Shown: positions 11,010 to 23,161 of the stretch, piece by piece
Layout: each line of letters starts with the position of its first letter
Position numbering within the stretch: position 1 is the first letter of the stretch
Origin: Cunninghamia lanceolata
Taxonomy: Eukaryota; Streptophyta; Pinopsida; Cupressales; Cupressaceae
Length of the DNA: 64,000 bases
Direction of reading: 5' to 3'
Assembly: GCA_027924645.1 (NCBI GenBank)
Contig: BSBN01000213.1
Span: 33,358,501 to 33,422,500 of the forward strand
Notes under the pieces: model-generated
Told to the model about the DNA's origin: nothing
The model's input: only the letters and a program-made list of their open reading frames with translations
Databases searched by the model: none
Made by a program: the position numbers and the translations under genes

Positions 11010-13367
11010 TATAATTCTAATCCCATATAAATTTTGACAACTTTTGCTTATATTCCTCCTTTCATAGGTTACCATCTGTTAATTAGCCGATAGGCTTTTA
11101 TATGTGAGCATACAGTGCTCGAAGTCATGGCTTAATTCTAATGGTTGACCCTGCCTGTCAAGTAATTTTTGTATGATAGTTATCCATTCAAAGGTGCCCT
11201 TAAAACGTTATGGCATACCTTAATATAAGTAACTTATATTAAAGCCATATAAATATATATATATATATATGTATGTATTTATCATCATTATACTATATAA
11301 ATTTTGACAGCTTGTCCAAAAAGCTCTCCTTTCATATGATACAGTCTTTTTAAAATTTATATGTTTTGTTTTCTTTCTTGATAGTGAAAATTCCTATATT
11401 CATGTCAATTTTTTTTTATATAATTTAAAATTGGTTAGTGTTGTTTTGGGGGGGGGGAGAGATTTTGTTTTGGAAAATAAGTATAGGGAAAATTTTTTAG
11501 GGTTGGATCTTTGGATTTTGGATTGAGGGCAGGGGGACGACAGAGAGAGGCGGGCAACCTCTCTCGATGGGGAAGATGCCTCCTCTATCTGAACAGAAGG
11601 AGAGCTCATGAGAATGATAGGTTGAAGGTTTTGGAGGGGCGTCAGGAGAGCTAGAAAGAACACTGGTGCAATAGTAATCTCCAAGAAATACCGCTTGAAT
11701 CTGTTAATGCAGGTTGGGGAAGGTATTCCTCTATGTATCTTATCTAAGTCTTTGATTATAACTCTCTTCACCTTGGTAAATGGCTTCCTTTTTAAATCTG
11801 GTATCCACTGCGAATGGCACTTTTATATCTTCTTAAGCACAAGCTTGTTCCATGGTGATTCTCGTCTTTGGCTCTTGATGAGACCATGGTTAGTCCTCAT
11901 GTAGACCTAGCCTGAGTACCACTGGGAAAAAAAGGTCAACATCACATTGAGCCTTAGACCTCAAAGTGTGTTAAAGGATTAACATTCCTGTATATCAATT
12001 TTGTGGTTTGACAGATGGCCCTTCACCCTCTTGCTAACCTACAATCAAATTCCTAAGCGAGGAGGATTAGTTTAAGGTTACAAGTATCTACGTAACAAGC
12101 ATGCTCAGTTAGTCAAATAGCAATATACCTTCAAACGAAATGTCATAAACTGACCCTCTGGGGCTAAAAGAAATAAATAGAATGGTATTTAATTTTCTAA
12201 ACATCTTTGAGCATTCATTGACCATGCTTTGAGATGTACCATATCAGAAACCACATAAAATGACCATATCGATTAGTACAGTCATGATCAAGACAAAAAT
12301 TATGTTATATCTTTTTTAAAGTTTAGGGAGAGATAATGAATAGGTATCTCAGACAATTTTGACGATGTACTAAGGGCCTAGAATGAGACACTAGTTGTTA
12401 TGTCCTTTTCATTTCACATTCATAAGAGACCTGTGTCACAGTACTTCTCTTTCACCTAGTACTTTGTGCAATAGACAAACTCTCACTCAACTGGGCATTG
12501 ACTACCATTTATGTGGCACTCTTCCCCAGTCGAACTCTGAAGTCAGTCAAGTGCTCTCAACTCCTGACGTTGAACCGGTGGTTCACCTTGGTACACCTCG
12601 ACTTTCCCAACCTAAAGATCAAGAGCCTAAAGGCCCTCCTCATAGATAATGATGAATGAAATTTAGAAAACAAACATGTACCTACACTTATGTTGTGTAT
12701 CAACCATATACAATTTAATCGAGAGTGAGACATTGAAGGAGGTTGAAAATATTTTTTTACAATGATCAAACCTACAATGTTTTAGAGTTCAATGCATAAG
12801 AGCTTTCTCAATCATGCATTTCATTTAGTGTAATTCATTGTGGATAGTTCAAGTCCCCTCAAAAGAAGCATAGAGTTTAAATTTTAATCGACCCAAATTG
12901 ATTTGCTTTGATACAGTTGGTCTATCGGCCAAGTGTCAAGAACCAGCTCAAAGATTAAAAAAAAAGGGTCATGTGTAATTAGTTTTAATGTAACAAGTCC
13001 AATATTATATCTTATCCACTAGTTGGTCCAAGACAAAGTGTGAGCTTGCTGTTAGGCTTGAAACCTACCTGAATGTGCTTTTGAAAGTTATGTTTAGGTC
13101 CTTTTTTAAGCACAATGGGAAGGCTATTGTGAACATTGATATGAGTATTCTTTGTTGAAAACATTCCTTTTTTCTTTAATTTTAAGTTCTGAATATATAT
13201 AGAAACACATATTTTAAGTGCATGATTTTAAACACTTTTTTGTTGGACATTCTATAAAATGAATTCACACCTTTTTTTTATATATCTAATGGGCTTCTAT
13301 TTTGTAATGCTAAAAGTGTACGTAACCTCGGGGCCAAACATGAATTCAACCTGTTTTATGTATAAAT
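10852..13367. repeat. Tandem duplication, copy 2 (2516 bp)
   Basis: This is the second direct copy, offset by 2568 bp from copy 1, with scattered substitutions. Its (TA)n tract is about 36 bp against about 95 bp in copy 1. There is a two-base junction (CA, 10850-10851) and no target duplication, so unequal recombination is more likely than a transposition. Confidence 0.92.
10972..11007. repeat. (TA)n microsatellite, short allele
   Basis: This is the counterpart of the tract at 8405-8499 in the second tandem copy and is much shorter. Confidence 0.97.
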
Positions 13368-14690
13368 AAGTATCATGTTTGTTGAAAGTAGAAGGATGGG
13401 TATGAGGTTAAAGTGAATTGATGTTCTTTGGTTAGCTTTTCTTCCTTCTCCGGCTTTCTTGAGACATGAGCGTCTTTAGGGTGATTTATGTTCGATATCG
13501 TGTTTTGCGTATATTGATGGGTGTATGTTCAGTGAGCACTTTTAGACCTGTGGTCTCCCTTGTTAATTTGTTTGGTGTGTGTGAGGCTTGTGTTTTGCAA
13601 ATATTGTGGTTGCACCTGTTATCCTATTTGAGACCCTTGTGGTGTGAGTCAGCTTTTCTGGTAGAGGTTCCATGATCTCCTCTCTCCGTAGCTTAGTGGA
13701 TTGGCTAGGGCGCAATGGACATCCATTGCGCTTGACGATGGCAATATGGTTGGGAGGTGGGCAACATCCCCCATTTGTTTCGTTCTGGCGTTCTATTGAA
13801 GACTTGGTGAGACTTTTGTGTTGTAGCTTTCTGATATACTCATGTTGATCATTGTGTCATAGGGCATCTCGACTGTTATTTATTTTATGTTGTATTAATA
13901 CTACTCTTAGAATTTGATCCTTGAAGCGCGTTCCTCCCATGTTTGGGGAAGAAGCCTTCACCTTGTAAATGTAAAGAATTATTTATGTTTTACAAATTGA
14001 TATTTAAGTTGTAAGGGAATTTAATGTGGAAAATAATTTCAAATATGCTTTATTGTTCATATGTATGTCAAAGCCCTTGTACTTCATCAATGATTCTATG
14101 TTATGTTCTATGGTTGGAATTCAAAGTATTTTGGGTTGAAATTTTCTTAATGTTCTTAGATGTATTTCATCTCCTTATGAATGGGTTATCTTAAATTTAG
14201 ATGATAGATTGTTTCTTGTTACTTATTTCTGTATGGATGAAATTTTTGATGCTTTATGTTGTTTTCCCTTGGTTGGGTTCACCTGACAAGGTGTCGTGAA
14301 TATCGTATTTTGCACCTTGTTTGCCTTCCCCGCCTTTGTGCGACAGGGTTTTAGGGACAGGTGGAGAATTTTTTGGTACTTCATGTCATGACCACATGAC
14401 TAATTTGGGCATGACATGGGGTTTTGCGTGTCATGACCACATGGAAAATGTGGGCATGACATGCTAATTGAAACTAATTTACGAATTGAAATGCTTATGC
14501 TAAATTTAAACTAATCTATGAATTGAAATGCTTATGTTAAATTGAAATTACAGAAATAGAAAAATTACTCTAGACTACTTCTTATATAAAAAGAAATAAA
14601 TTATTTGTTGTCACAAAATAATTTATTTTTTTATGCTTTTAGGAGAGAAGGAAACTAAATCCAAGAATAAAGTTCCTAATAACACCATGT

Positions 14691-14707
14691 CCTTGACAAC
14701 GGTGCCA
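14691..14707 (-). other. Degenerate primer-binding site (tRNA-Asp type)
   Basis: On the minus strand this reads TGGCACCGTTGTCAAGG, close to the TGGCGCCGTTG(C/T)CGGGG primer site used by many plant gypsy elements. It implies a minus-strand LTR beginning at about 14712 to the right. The expected gag to the left is not visible; 14462-14690 is short AT-rich DNA. Confidence 0.45.
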
Positions 14708-14919
14708 AAAATGATGAGGGATGTTGTAATCCTCTTCATTTAATTTATCAATCCGGGGTGGTGTCCGAAGGCTGTATGCATTAGGAACCTAAAACTTTTC
14801 TTTTTGAGAAAACAATTCTTTCCAATAAAAGAAGAAAAACTAATTTTTTAATGATAAAATCCTACATGTAAATTTAAAAAACAAGTCTATGGAACAACAA
14901 GTATGACATACTTTTAAAC

Positions 14920-15194
14920 AGAACAATGGAATGACAATACTATAGAATTCTATTTTTAAAAAAACCAATGAAACTACAGAACTTACATATTAAAACATTA
15001 GAACAATAGAACTACATAATTTTGTTTTAAAATAGAACAACAAAACTACAAAACTTACATGTAGAACAATAGAACTACAGAACTTATAGGTAGAACAACA
15101 AAACTACGGACCTTACTGGAAGAACAACAGAACTATGGAACTTACAAGCAGAACAATAGATCTATGAAACTTAAAGGCAGAACAACAGAACTAC
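14920..15194. repeat. ~29-bp tandem array, left part
   Basis: The repeating unit is approximately AGAACAAYAGAACTACRG followed by AACTTACAGGC. It is regular from about 15046 and more degenerate upstream. The array resumes at 16048-16070 and 23162-23310, so it was one array before the two insertions described next. It probably belongs to an old LTR. Confidence 0.85.
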
Positions 15195-16047
15195 TGGTGC
15201 AGTCACGGTTAGGAGGGTCCTCAAAGAGAACGGTCTAGACCGTGCAGCTAGAGTAAACACAACGGAAACAACTCAATGATATGAAGAAAATGCAGATTCA
15301 GTCATTTAGTATATAAATGAATTCAAATATAAATTGTCCAGCAACATGTGGGCTTATAATTAGGGCTTTCAGGCCTGATTACAAAATATCAGAACATACA
15401 CAAGATATAACTTTGAAGCTCCTTCACACAAAATCTAAACTATGAACTATCCTAATGATCATCACTATCGAATTCTTCTTTCCTAAGGATCTATTACATC
15501 AATATATATCATCTCCAGTACAAAAGATTCCTCCATGTTAGCCAAGGAAGGTTACAAACTCCTATGAAGAGGTGTAATGTGTGTACACGGATAGGTCAGA
15601 CCTAAATGAATATAACTCCTCCGCAAATGAATGGAATAATGTGCGGATCTCGGGGAAGGTTGGCCATGAAGCAAACAACATTGGATAATGTGCCTTTTAG
15701 CTTTGCTAGTCGTGAAATGCTCTGCAAGTCTTCTCCTTCAGTTGATTGTTTGAGACTATCAGGATGCTCTGTTATGAGAAAACACTCGATCTTCTGATAG
15801 CGATAACTTTTCAGTACTTAATTCAAATTCTCTGAAAATAGGATATGATGTGCATGAATGAATCTAGATGTTAATTCCAGCTCTGCAAGGTCTGAAATGT
15901 AACTGCGGTAGATTGCAAACCAAAATACAGAAACTACTACTGACTGAAATTCCTAAACTGAATTGGAAAATTAAAAGAAACAAATTGAAATGCAAATGTT
16001 TTTGGTTGATGCAAGATTGCTCTTGAACCAGGGATGCTCCTGCATCA
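15195..16047. mobile_element. Solo LTR, 853 bp
   Basis: The segment starts TGGTGCAG and ends CTGCATCA, which are near-perfect inverted ends. It is flanked by the 5-bp duplication ACTAC at 15190-15194 and 16048-16052, and the 29-bp array continues on both sides. There is no interior coding. This is the expected product of recombination between two LTRs of one element. The short frame at 15864-16139 has no recognisable domain. Confidence 0.85.
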
Positions 16048-16070
16048 ACTACGAAACTTATAGGTAGAAT
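16048..16070. repeat. ~29-bp tandem array, middle remnant
   Basis: A piece of less than one unit (including ACGAAACTTATAGGTAGAAT) is trapped between the solo LTR and the copia element. It shows that both inserted into the same array about 20 bp apart. Confidence 0.85.
16066..16070. other. Target-site duplication AGAAT (left)
   Basis: AGAAT directly precedes TGTTGGATC and is repeated at 23162-23166 directly after the other LTR. This is the 5-bp duplication expected from retroviral-type integration. Confidence 0.92.
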
Positions 16071-17352
16071 TGTTGGATCTAGGGCAAACAACTGAGAGGG
16101 GGGGGGTGAATCAGTTGTATAGAACTTGTTCTCTTTCAAACACTTACTTCTCTGTTGTTAGTTAGCAGCATATCAAATAATCATTCATGGAAGCACAATA
16201 CATAAACACAAGAGCAGATAAGCTTCAACACATTGAACACCAAGATTTTGACGTGGAAAACCCGGTTAAGGGAAAAACCACGGGGTGATTAACCCAAGAA
16301 TTATTCTCTGTTAGAAGAATAAGGAAAAATGAATGGCACATGCCAATAAGGGCTCACTGCCCGAGCACACTGCTCACAAAGAGGCCCACTGCCTACAAGG
16401 AGACACACTGTCTACAGAGTGATAAAAATCACAGTCTTGAACTGGAGAATGACATCTCTACCATGTCCGGATCAGTTCCAATTAAGCCCAACAATCTCTG
16501 CTCTGCCTTTCGCACCTTTCTTCGCTACACCATGCTCATCCACATGCCACACCTGAAATGAATTCACAAATCATTATTTATACAAGACATCGACTTAGGA
16601 ACAAGCATCTAAGTCGGCAAACAACCATAGGAGTATCCGCAAGATGAATAACACATCCGGTCGGCCATCACAAGAACATTCGCAGGATGAACAACTCATC
16701 CGGTCGGCTACACAGAGCAATAACTTCATCCGGAAGAGTAACTTCAATTCCGGGCTCTACCATCAATGCGGACCAACAACACAACCTAAACATGATTCAA
16801 GAACCTTCACAAGTCTGTCTGAATGTCCGGATACATCCGCACTTTCTCTGCTTACTGGGATCTCTTGTCTTCCTCATCCGGAACTTCAAGAACACAGTCT
16901 GTCGTCACTGTCATAATGCAAGAGGTACTTCCGGACCTCCAAATCACACACAAATCAGGATGACACATCACAAGGACATCTAAAACACTCCTTCCAATCC
17001 GCAGATTATGATAATACAATTCCGGACCTCACCGGACCTTTTTGTGATCCTCTGTCACCTCCGGATACTTGCCGGACCCGGTTCTATACCGGCAGCCATA
17101 ACTCCTTCAGATCTTCATGCGGACCTCTGAAATCTTAACTGTAGCATCTCAAGACTCATATCTACTAACCCTTTAATCCGCATCCTCCGGTTCTCATCCT
17201 ATACAGTATATTTACCTTCTTCTCATCACTGTTCTTGACTGAGGCTAATTTTCTCAATATCCTCAGCACAAAGCTCATCAAATCCTTCTTGTCAATGCAG
17301 TATGAGTATGTTGACATCAATGACAACAATGGCTCACCTCATACTTGCAACA
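16071..17352 (-). mobile_element. 3' LTR of the full-length Ty1/copia element
   Basis: The 1282-bp LTR has TGTTGG...CAACA ends. The other LTR at 21880-23161 has the same length and I found no difference in any part compared by eye. The element is on the minus strand, so this left copy is the 3' LTR. It carries a TATA box (TATAAATAA on the minus strand, 16574-16582). It also has about fourteen CCGG sites in about 725 bp, mostly as TCCGG or CCGGA. Frames of 73-98 codons in the plus orientation recur identically in both LTRs and are not genes. Confidence 0.95.
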
Positions 17353-17364
17353 ATCTCCCCCTTT
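17353..17364 (-). other. Polypurine tract of the copia element
   Basis: On the minus strand AAAGGGGGAGAT directly precedes the LTR start TGTTGC. Further purine tracts of the same type lie upstream at 17429-17438, 17472-17481, 17515-17525 and 17584-17593. Repeated polypurine tracts before the 3' LTR are a described feature of the plant Sirevirus lineage. Confidence 0.85.
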
Positions 17365-17667
17365 GTCATTGATGGCAACATATGATGTGAAAAACCATCA
17401 AGACAAGAACTTCTCTTTTCTGTCACAGCTCCCCCTATCAACAACAACTCTTCACATGTCTTCCTTTGCTGCTCCCCCTTTGATCATCAACCACTTGTTT
17501 TTCACATGTCTTCTCTCCCCCTTTGACATCAATGGCAAAGGGCTCATACTTGCAAATCTCATGCATCAGAATAATACCAGCTGCTCCCCCTTAGTTGCAG
17601 CTCCCCATTAGTCCGGATCACAAGATATGACTGTGATTGCCACCGGACTGATGCACATCAGTGCATC

Positions 17668-20600
17668 TTAGTTCATCACCGGAGGGGCCATGACCCCTAA
17701 CTTCTCCCGGAGATATTCAAAAGAGTCCTTGGGAAGAGGTTTTGTAAAGATATCTGCAATCTGATCCTTGGAGGGAACATACTCCAATCTGACTTCTTCC
17801 TTGTTTACTTGTTCTCTCAAAAAGTGAAATTTGATAGATATGTGCTTAGTCTTAGAATGCAATACCGGATTCTTGGAAATATTAATTGCACTTGAATTAT
17901 CACAGAAAATTGTAATAGGCTTCTCATATTCAACTTTGATGTCTCTTAGCATCTGCTTCATCCACAAGATTTGAGTGCAACTACCTGCTGCTGCAATGTA
18001 TTCTGCTTCAGTTGTAGACAGAGATATTGCATCTTGTTTCTTGCTTAGCCAAGAAACCAATCTCTTCCCCAAAAAGAATGCTCCACCACTAGTGCTCTTC
18101 CGGTCATCCACATCTCCTGCCCAATCTGCATCTGTGTAAGCATGAAGAGAAAAATCCGGATCTCTAGGATACCATAGACCATACTCAACTGTCCCTTTCA
18201 AGTATCTAAAAATTCTTTTGATTGCCATAACATGAGATTCTCTAGGATCAGCCTGGAATCTTGCCACAAGACCAACAGCTTGCATTATATCTGGTCTAGT
18301 TTGAGTGAGATACAACAATCCACCAATCATTGATCTATACTTTGTCTGATCTGCCTTTGGAGAATCATCATCTTTGCTTAACTTACATCCGGTTGCCATA
18401 GGAGTGTTCATAGGCTTTGAGTCTTCCATACCAAATTTCTTTAACAATTCTTTCACATATTTGGTCTGAGAAATGAAGATCCCTTCTTTTGTTTGAGTAA
18501 TTTGCAGACCCAAGAAGAAATTCATTTCACCAAGCATAGACATTTCAAACTCACTTTTCATCTGATTTGCAAAAGTTTTACACATACTATCTCTTCCTCC
18601 AAAAATGATATCATCCACAAACACTTCAACAATCAGAATGTTTTCATGATCAATTTTGAAATATAAGTTGCTGTCAGCAGTACCTTTGTTGAATCCAATC
18701 TGCACAAGATGCTTATCCAACCTTTCATACCATGCTCTTGGGGCTTGCTTCAATCCATACAAAGCTTTCTTCAACTTGCAGACCATATCATTATTATCAG
18801 ACAATTGAAATCCATCCGGTTGTTCAATGTAGACTTCTTCTTCCAGATCACCATTTAAGAAGGCAGACTTGACATCCATCTGATATACCTTGAAATCTTT
18901 GAAGGCAGCAAATGCAAGAAGTAATCTGACTGCTTCAATTCTTGCTACCGGAGCAAAAGTCTCTTCAAAGTCAATTCCTTCTATTTGAGAGTAGCCTTTG
19001 CAGACCAATCTGGCTTTGTTTCTGATTACTTCACCAGCTTCATTTAGTTTGTTCCGGAAGACCCACTTGGTTCCAATTACATTCTTGTCTCTAGGTCTGG
19101 GTACAAGATCCCAAGTATGATTTTTCTCAATTTGCATCAGTTCATCTTCCATTGCTTTGGTCCAATTTTCATCATTGCAGGCTTCATTTATTGTTTTAGG
19201 TTCAATCCTTGAAATCAGACAACATTCATTCTGATCTTGAGCAATATTCCTTCTAGTTTGTACACCTTTGCTTTTGTCACCTATGATCTGATCTTCAGAG
19301 TGATTCAGTTTTACATACCTTGGAATTTTGGGAGTATCCAGTACTGCTGTTTCTTGATCAGGCTCATTTAAACCTAACTCTTCTTCCTGATTTACCGGAT
19401 CAGGCTGACTCTGTTTCACCGGAGAGGATTGAGTTCCTTGAACACTATCTTGGTCATCTTCATCAAATTCATAAAATCTTGAAGGCTTCTCAATTCCTTC
19501 ATCAACCTTTACATTGGTACTTTCTATCATCTTCCTCAATCTCTTATTGTAACACCGATATGCTTTGCTTTGAGTGGAGTAGCCCAAGAAAATTCCTTCA
19601 TCACTTCTAGCATCAAACTTTCCTAGATCTTCATCTCTTTTAATATAACACTTGCTACCAAATACCCTGAAATATTTCACAGTAGGAGTGATGTCAAACC
19701 AAAGTTCATAGGGGGTCTTACCGGTGTTGTTTCTGATTTGAACTCGATTGAGAGTGTAGACTGCAGTGCTGATAGCTTCTTTCCAAAACATTTGAGGAAC
19801 ATTTGCTTCCAACATCATTGTCCTAGCAGCTTCCTGGATGGTCCGGTTCTTTCTCTCAACTACTCCATTCTGCTGTGGAGTCCTAGGAGCAGACAACTGT
19901 CTCCTTATACCCTGTTTCTCACAAAAGTCAATGAATTCACCAGATGTAAATTCACCACCTCTATCAGACCTTAGACACTTCAGTTTCAATCCGGTTTGAT
20001 TCTCCACCATAGCTTTGAAGATTTTGAACTTCTCAAAAGCTTCTGATTTTTCTTTCAGAAAGGTAACCCACATCATCCGGGAATGATCATCAATTAACAA
20101 CATGAAATATCTATCACCTTGCAGACTCTTGATTCTTGTCGGACCACATAGATCAGTATGTACTAATTCCAACAATCCGGTAGAAAACTGATCTTTGCTT
20201 TTAAAAGAGACTCTGCTTTGTTTGCCTAACTGACATTCTTTACACACACTGTTTGTAGGTTTTATCAACTTTGGAAGATCTCTCACAGCCTGAGTATTGC
20301 TTATTTTGATGATGTTATCAAAATTTACATGACACATTCTTCTATGCCATAACCAACTCTGATCAATTTGAACAAACAAACAACTTTTATTTGAACCAAC
20401 CAGATGAAAGATGTTACCTTTTGTCTGAGTACCGGATGCAATTTCAGTTCCGGAGCTTGTAAAGATTCTGCATTTTCCATTCTTGAACCGGAGATCATAG
20501 CCTTTGTCCACTAACTGACCAACACTGAGAAGATTGTGCTTCAATCCTTCAACATATAGTACATTACCTGTTTTGCTCTTACCATCAAAGGAAATAGTTC

Positions 20601-21822
20601 CCCTACCTCTGATTCTGCCAGCAGAATTGTCACCAAACTTTACCATTCCTCCTTCATATCTTTCCAAATCTAAGAACTTATTCTTGTCACCAGTCATATG
20701 GTAAGAGCATCCACTGTCAATAACCCAATCATCCTTTTCTTCCACTTGAGCAGCCAAGGCTTTTTCAACAACTTTGTGATTGACAGATTCAGAGAGCAAG
20801 GAATCTTCTTCCTTGATGGCTATAAACACCCACTCATTTCCGGATTTGCTTCCTGGATCTGATTCATCATCTGTTACTCCTTCATTGTCATCTTCTTCAT
20901 GAACATAATAGCAATTCTTTTGAAACCTTTGTCTGTGAGTATTAGATCTTGCAGATCTCTCCGGACATCTTGAGGCAAAATGACCAATCTTATTGCAGTT
21001 AAAACACTTAAAGGGTAGTTTTCCTTCATACTTACCGGATCCTCTTGGCAATCTCTTTGCAATGAGGGCTTCAAGTTGAGCTGTTTCTGCTTCTTCTTCT
21101 TCCATGTCTCTTCTTGCTTGATCATACCATGACATTTTCCTTGATGAGTTTTCACCCGGATCAAATCTCTGTTTGCCTTTCACATAGGCACTGGCTTTAA
21201 AAGCAGACTCAGTCTTGGGTGGATCATCTCCAAACTCGGTCATTTCAAATGCAGCTAGTTTGCCAGCCAATTGTTCTCTTGTGACAGTTGTGTGGGCTCT
21301 GAATTCATCAATGGCAGCAACTTTGATTTTGTAGGCAGCAGGAAGGGATCTTAGGATTTTGCAGACAATCTCATTTTCATCTAGAGTTCCACCAGCATTT
21401 CTGATTCCACATACCAGCTCATTTACTCTTGGCATAAAGGTAGTAATGTTTTCATCATCTCTCATTTTCAATCTTTCAAATTTCCCTTTCAGACTTTGCA
21501 ACCTTGCACTTTTGACGAACTCATCTCCTTCATACAGAAGTTCCAGTTTAGTTAGGATCTCATATGCAGTTGGTAAGTCAATGACATTCGAGAGATCTGA
21601 GTCATTTAATGCGCTTAGAAGAGCTTCCTTGGTCCGCAGATTGTTTTCAGCTTCTGTGGTTTCATCAGGAGTTGTCGGACCACCTTGTGGGGGTATATAT
21701 GGTTTTGAAATCATAGCCAGGTATGCTTTTCCCATACATTCCAAATGACACTTCATGCGACCTTTCCAGAGAGTGAAGTTGGTTCCATCGAACTTCGGAC
21801 TATCCTTCTTGTATGACGACAT
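17668..21822 (-). CDS. Ty1/copia Gag-Pol polyprotein, apparently intact
   Basis: A single 1384-residue frame without stops or shifts. Domains in order: UBN2-type Gag (about 1-250) with the [14 protein letters not shown] start; CCHC zinc knuckle 273-286 (CX2CX4HX4C); aspartic protease with DSG at 369-371; integrase with HHCC residues H493, H498, C527, C530 and the DDE triad D557, D620, E656; reverse transcriptase about 900-1150 with FVDD at 1068-1071; RNase H about 1225-1370 with D1231, the TEAEY glutamates near 1272-1274 and D1308. Order protease-integrase-RT-RNase H defines Ty1/copia. The ATG lies about 45 bp from the primer site. All catalytic residues I could place are present, so it may be autonomous. 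The lineage is uncertain; the iterated polypurine tracts suggest something Sirevirus-like. Confidence 0.96.
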   Translation of the reverse strand: MSSYKKDSPKFDGTNFTLWKGRMKCHLECMGKAYLAMISKPYIPPQGGPTTPDETTEAENNLRTKEALLSALNDSDLSNVIDLPTAYEILTKLELLYEGDEFVKSARLQSLKGKFERLKMRDDENITTFMPRVNELVCGIRNAGGTLDENEIVCKILRSLPAAYKIKVAAIDEFRAHTTVTREQLAGKLAAFEMTEFGDDPPKTESAFKASAYVKGKQRFDPGENSSRKMSWYDQARRDMEEEEAETAQLEALIAKRLPRGSGKYEGKLPFKCFNCNKIGHFASRCPERSARSNTHRQRFQKNCYYVHEEDDNEGVTDDESDPGSKSGNEWVFIAIKEEDSLLSESVNHKVVEKALAAQVEEKDDWVIDSGCSYHMTGDKNKFLDLERYEGGMVKFGDNSAGRIRGRGTISFDGKSKTGNVLYVEGLKHNLLSVGQLVDKGYDLRFKNGKCRIFTSSGTEIASGTQTKGNIFHLVGSNKSCLFVQIDQSWLWHRRMCHVNFDNIIKISNTQAVRDLPKLIKPTNSVCKECQLGKQSRVSFKSKDQFSTGLLELVHTDLCGPTRIKSLQGDRYFMLLIDDHSRMMWVTFLKEKSEAFEKFKIFKAMVENQTGLKLKCLRSDRGGEFTSGEFIDFCEKQGIRRQLSAPRTPQQNGVVERKNRTIQEAARTMMLEANVPQMFWKEAISTAVYTLNRVQIRNNTGKTPYELWFDITPTVKYFRVFGSKCYIKRDEDLGKFDARSDEGIFLGYSTQSKAYRCYNKRLRKMIESTNVKVDEGIEKPSRFYEFDEDDQDSVQGTQSSPVKQSQPDPVNQEEELGLNEPDQETAVLDTPKIPRYVKLNHSEDQIIGDKSKGVQTRRNIAQDQNECCLISRIEPKTINEACNDENWTKAMEDELMQIEKNHTWDLVPRPRDKNVIGTKWVFRNKLNEAGEVIRNKARLVCKGYSQIEGIDFEETFAPVARIEAVRLLLAFAAFKDFKVYQMDVKSAFLNGDLEEEVYIEQPDGFQLSDNNDMVCKLKKALYGLKQAPRAWYERLDKHLVQIGFNKGTADSNLYFKIDHENILIVEVFVDDIIFGGRDSMCKTFANQMKSEFEMSMLGEMNFFLGLQITQTKEGIFISQTKYVKELLKKFGMEDSKPMNTPMATGCKLSKDDDSPKADQTKYRSMIGGLLYLTQTRPDIMQAVGLVARFQADPRESHVMAIKRIFRYLKGTVEYGLWYPRDPDFSLHAYTDADWAGDVDDRKSTSGGAFFLGKRLVSWLSKKQDAISLSTTEAEYIAAAGSCTQILWMKQMLRDIKVEYEKPITIFCDNSSAINISKNPVLHSKTKHISIKFHFLREQVNKEEVRLEYVPSKDQIADIFTKPLPKDSFEYLREKLGVMAPPVMN

Positions 21823-21865
21823 CCTGGATCACCTCAAGCGGTTAAGCTCCTATCAGAGGAACTTA

Positions 21866-21877
21866 GCTCTGATACCA
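21866..21877 (-). other. Primer-binding site of the copia element
   Basis: TGGTATCAGAGC on the minus strand, two bases from the LTR end, is a perfect match to the initiator-Met primer consensus. Confidence 0.93.
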
Positions 21878-21879
21878 AT

Positions 21880-23161
21880 TGTTGGATCTAGGGCAAACAA
21901 CTGAGAGGGGGGGGGTGAATCAGTTGTATAGAACTTGTTCTCTTTCAAACACTTACTTCTCTGTTGTTAGTTAGCAGCATATCAAATAATCATTCATGGA
22001 AGCACAATACATAAACACAAGAGCAGATAAGCTTCAACACATTGAACACCAAGATTTTGACGTGGAAAACCCGGTTAAGGGAAAAACCACGGGGTGATTA
22101 ACCCAAGAATTATTCTCTGTTAGAAGAATAAGGAAAAATGAATGGCACATGCCAATAAGGGCTCACTGCCCGAGCACACTGCTCACAAAGAGGCCCACTG
22201 CCTACAAGGAGACACACTGTCTACAGAGTGATAAAAATCACAGTCTTGAACTGGAGAATGACATCTCTACCATGTCCGGATCAGTTCCAATTAAGCCCAA
22301 CAATCTCTGCTCTGCCTTTCGCACCTTTCTTCGCTACACCATGCTCATCCACATGCCACACCTGAAATGAATTCACAAATCATTATTTATACAAGACATC
22401 GACTTAGGAACAAGCATCTAAGTCGGCAAACAACCATAGGAGTATCCGCAAGATGAATAACACATCCGGTCGGCCATCACAAGAACATTCGCAGGATGAA
22501 CAACTCATCCGGTCGGCTACACAGAGCAATAACTTCATCCGGAAGAGTAACTTCAATTCCGGGCTCTACCATCAATGCGGACCAACAACACAACCTAAAC
22601 ATGATTCAAGAACCTTCACAAGTCTGTCTGAATGTCCGGATACATCCGCACTTTCTCTGCTTACTGGGATCTCTTGTCTTCCTCATCCGGAACTTCAAGA
22701 ACACAGTCTGTCGTCACTGTCATAATGCAAGAGGTACTTCCGGACCTCCAAATCACACACAAATCAGGATGACACATCACAAGGACATCTAAAACACTCC
22801 TTCCAATCCGCAGATTATGATAATACAATTCCGGACCTCACCGGACCTTTTTGTGATCCTCTGTCACCTCCGGATACTTGCCGGACCCGGTTCTATACCG
22901 GCAGCCATAACTCCTTCAGATCTTCATGCGGACCTCTGAAATCTTAACTGTAGCATCTCAAGACTCATATCTACTAACCCTTTAATCCGCATCCTCCGGT
23001 TCTCATCCTATACAGTATATTTACCTTCTTCTCATCACTGTTCTTGACTGAGGCTAATTTTCTCAATATCCTCAGCACAAAGCTCATCAAATCCTTCTTG
23101 TCAATGCAGTATGAGTATGTTGACATCAATGACAACAATGGCTCACCTCATACTTGCAACA
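21880..23161 (-). mobile_element. 5' LTR of the full-length Ty1/copia element
   Basis: This 1282-bp copy matches the 3' LTR in length and in every stretch compared. Transcription would run leftwards from it: TATAAATAA on the minus strand at 22383-22391 is the candidate TATA box. It is followed directly to the right by the target duplication AGAAT (23162-23166). Near-identity of the LTRs means a very recent insertion. Confidence 0.95.

Larger units (their letters stand above)
7234..14461 (+). mobile_element. 3' LTR of the LARD-like element, split by insertions
   Basis: The LTR starts TGTAGGGCC at 7234 and ends ATGACA at 14461. Its last 571 bp (13891-14461) duplicate 3540-4110. About 5.6 kb in the middle (7766-13367) is foreign or rearranged: a palindrome followed by two tandem copies of a 2.5-kb segment. 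Without that block the LTR would be about 1.6 kb. No target duplication can be tested because the 5' LTR is truncated. The link between 7234 and 14461 is inference from order and orientation. Confidence 0.5.

Noticed and set aside
13681..13760. tRNA-like start (CCGTAGCTTAGTGGATTGG)
   Set aside because: It resembles an A box, but there is no B box at a suitable distance and no cloverleaf with a paired acceptor stem could be drawn.
16340..16983. Frames of 73-98 codons repeated at 22149-22792
   Set aside because: They are in the two LTRs of the copia element, on the opposite strand to its genes, and duplicated only because the LTRs are.
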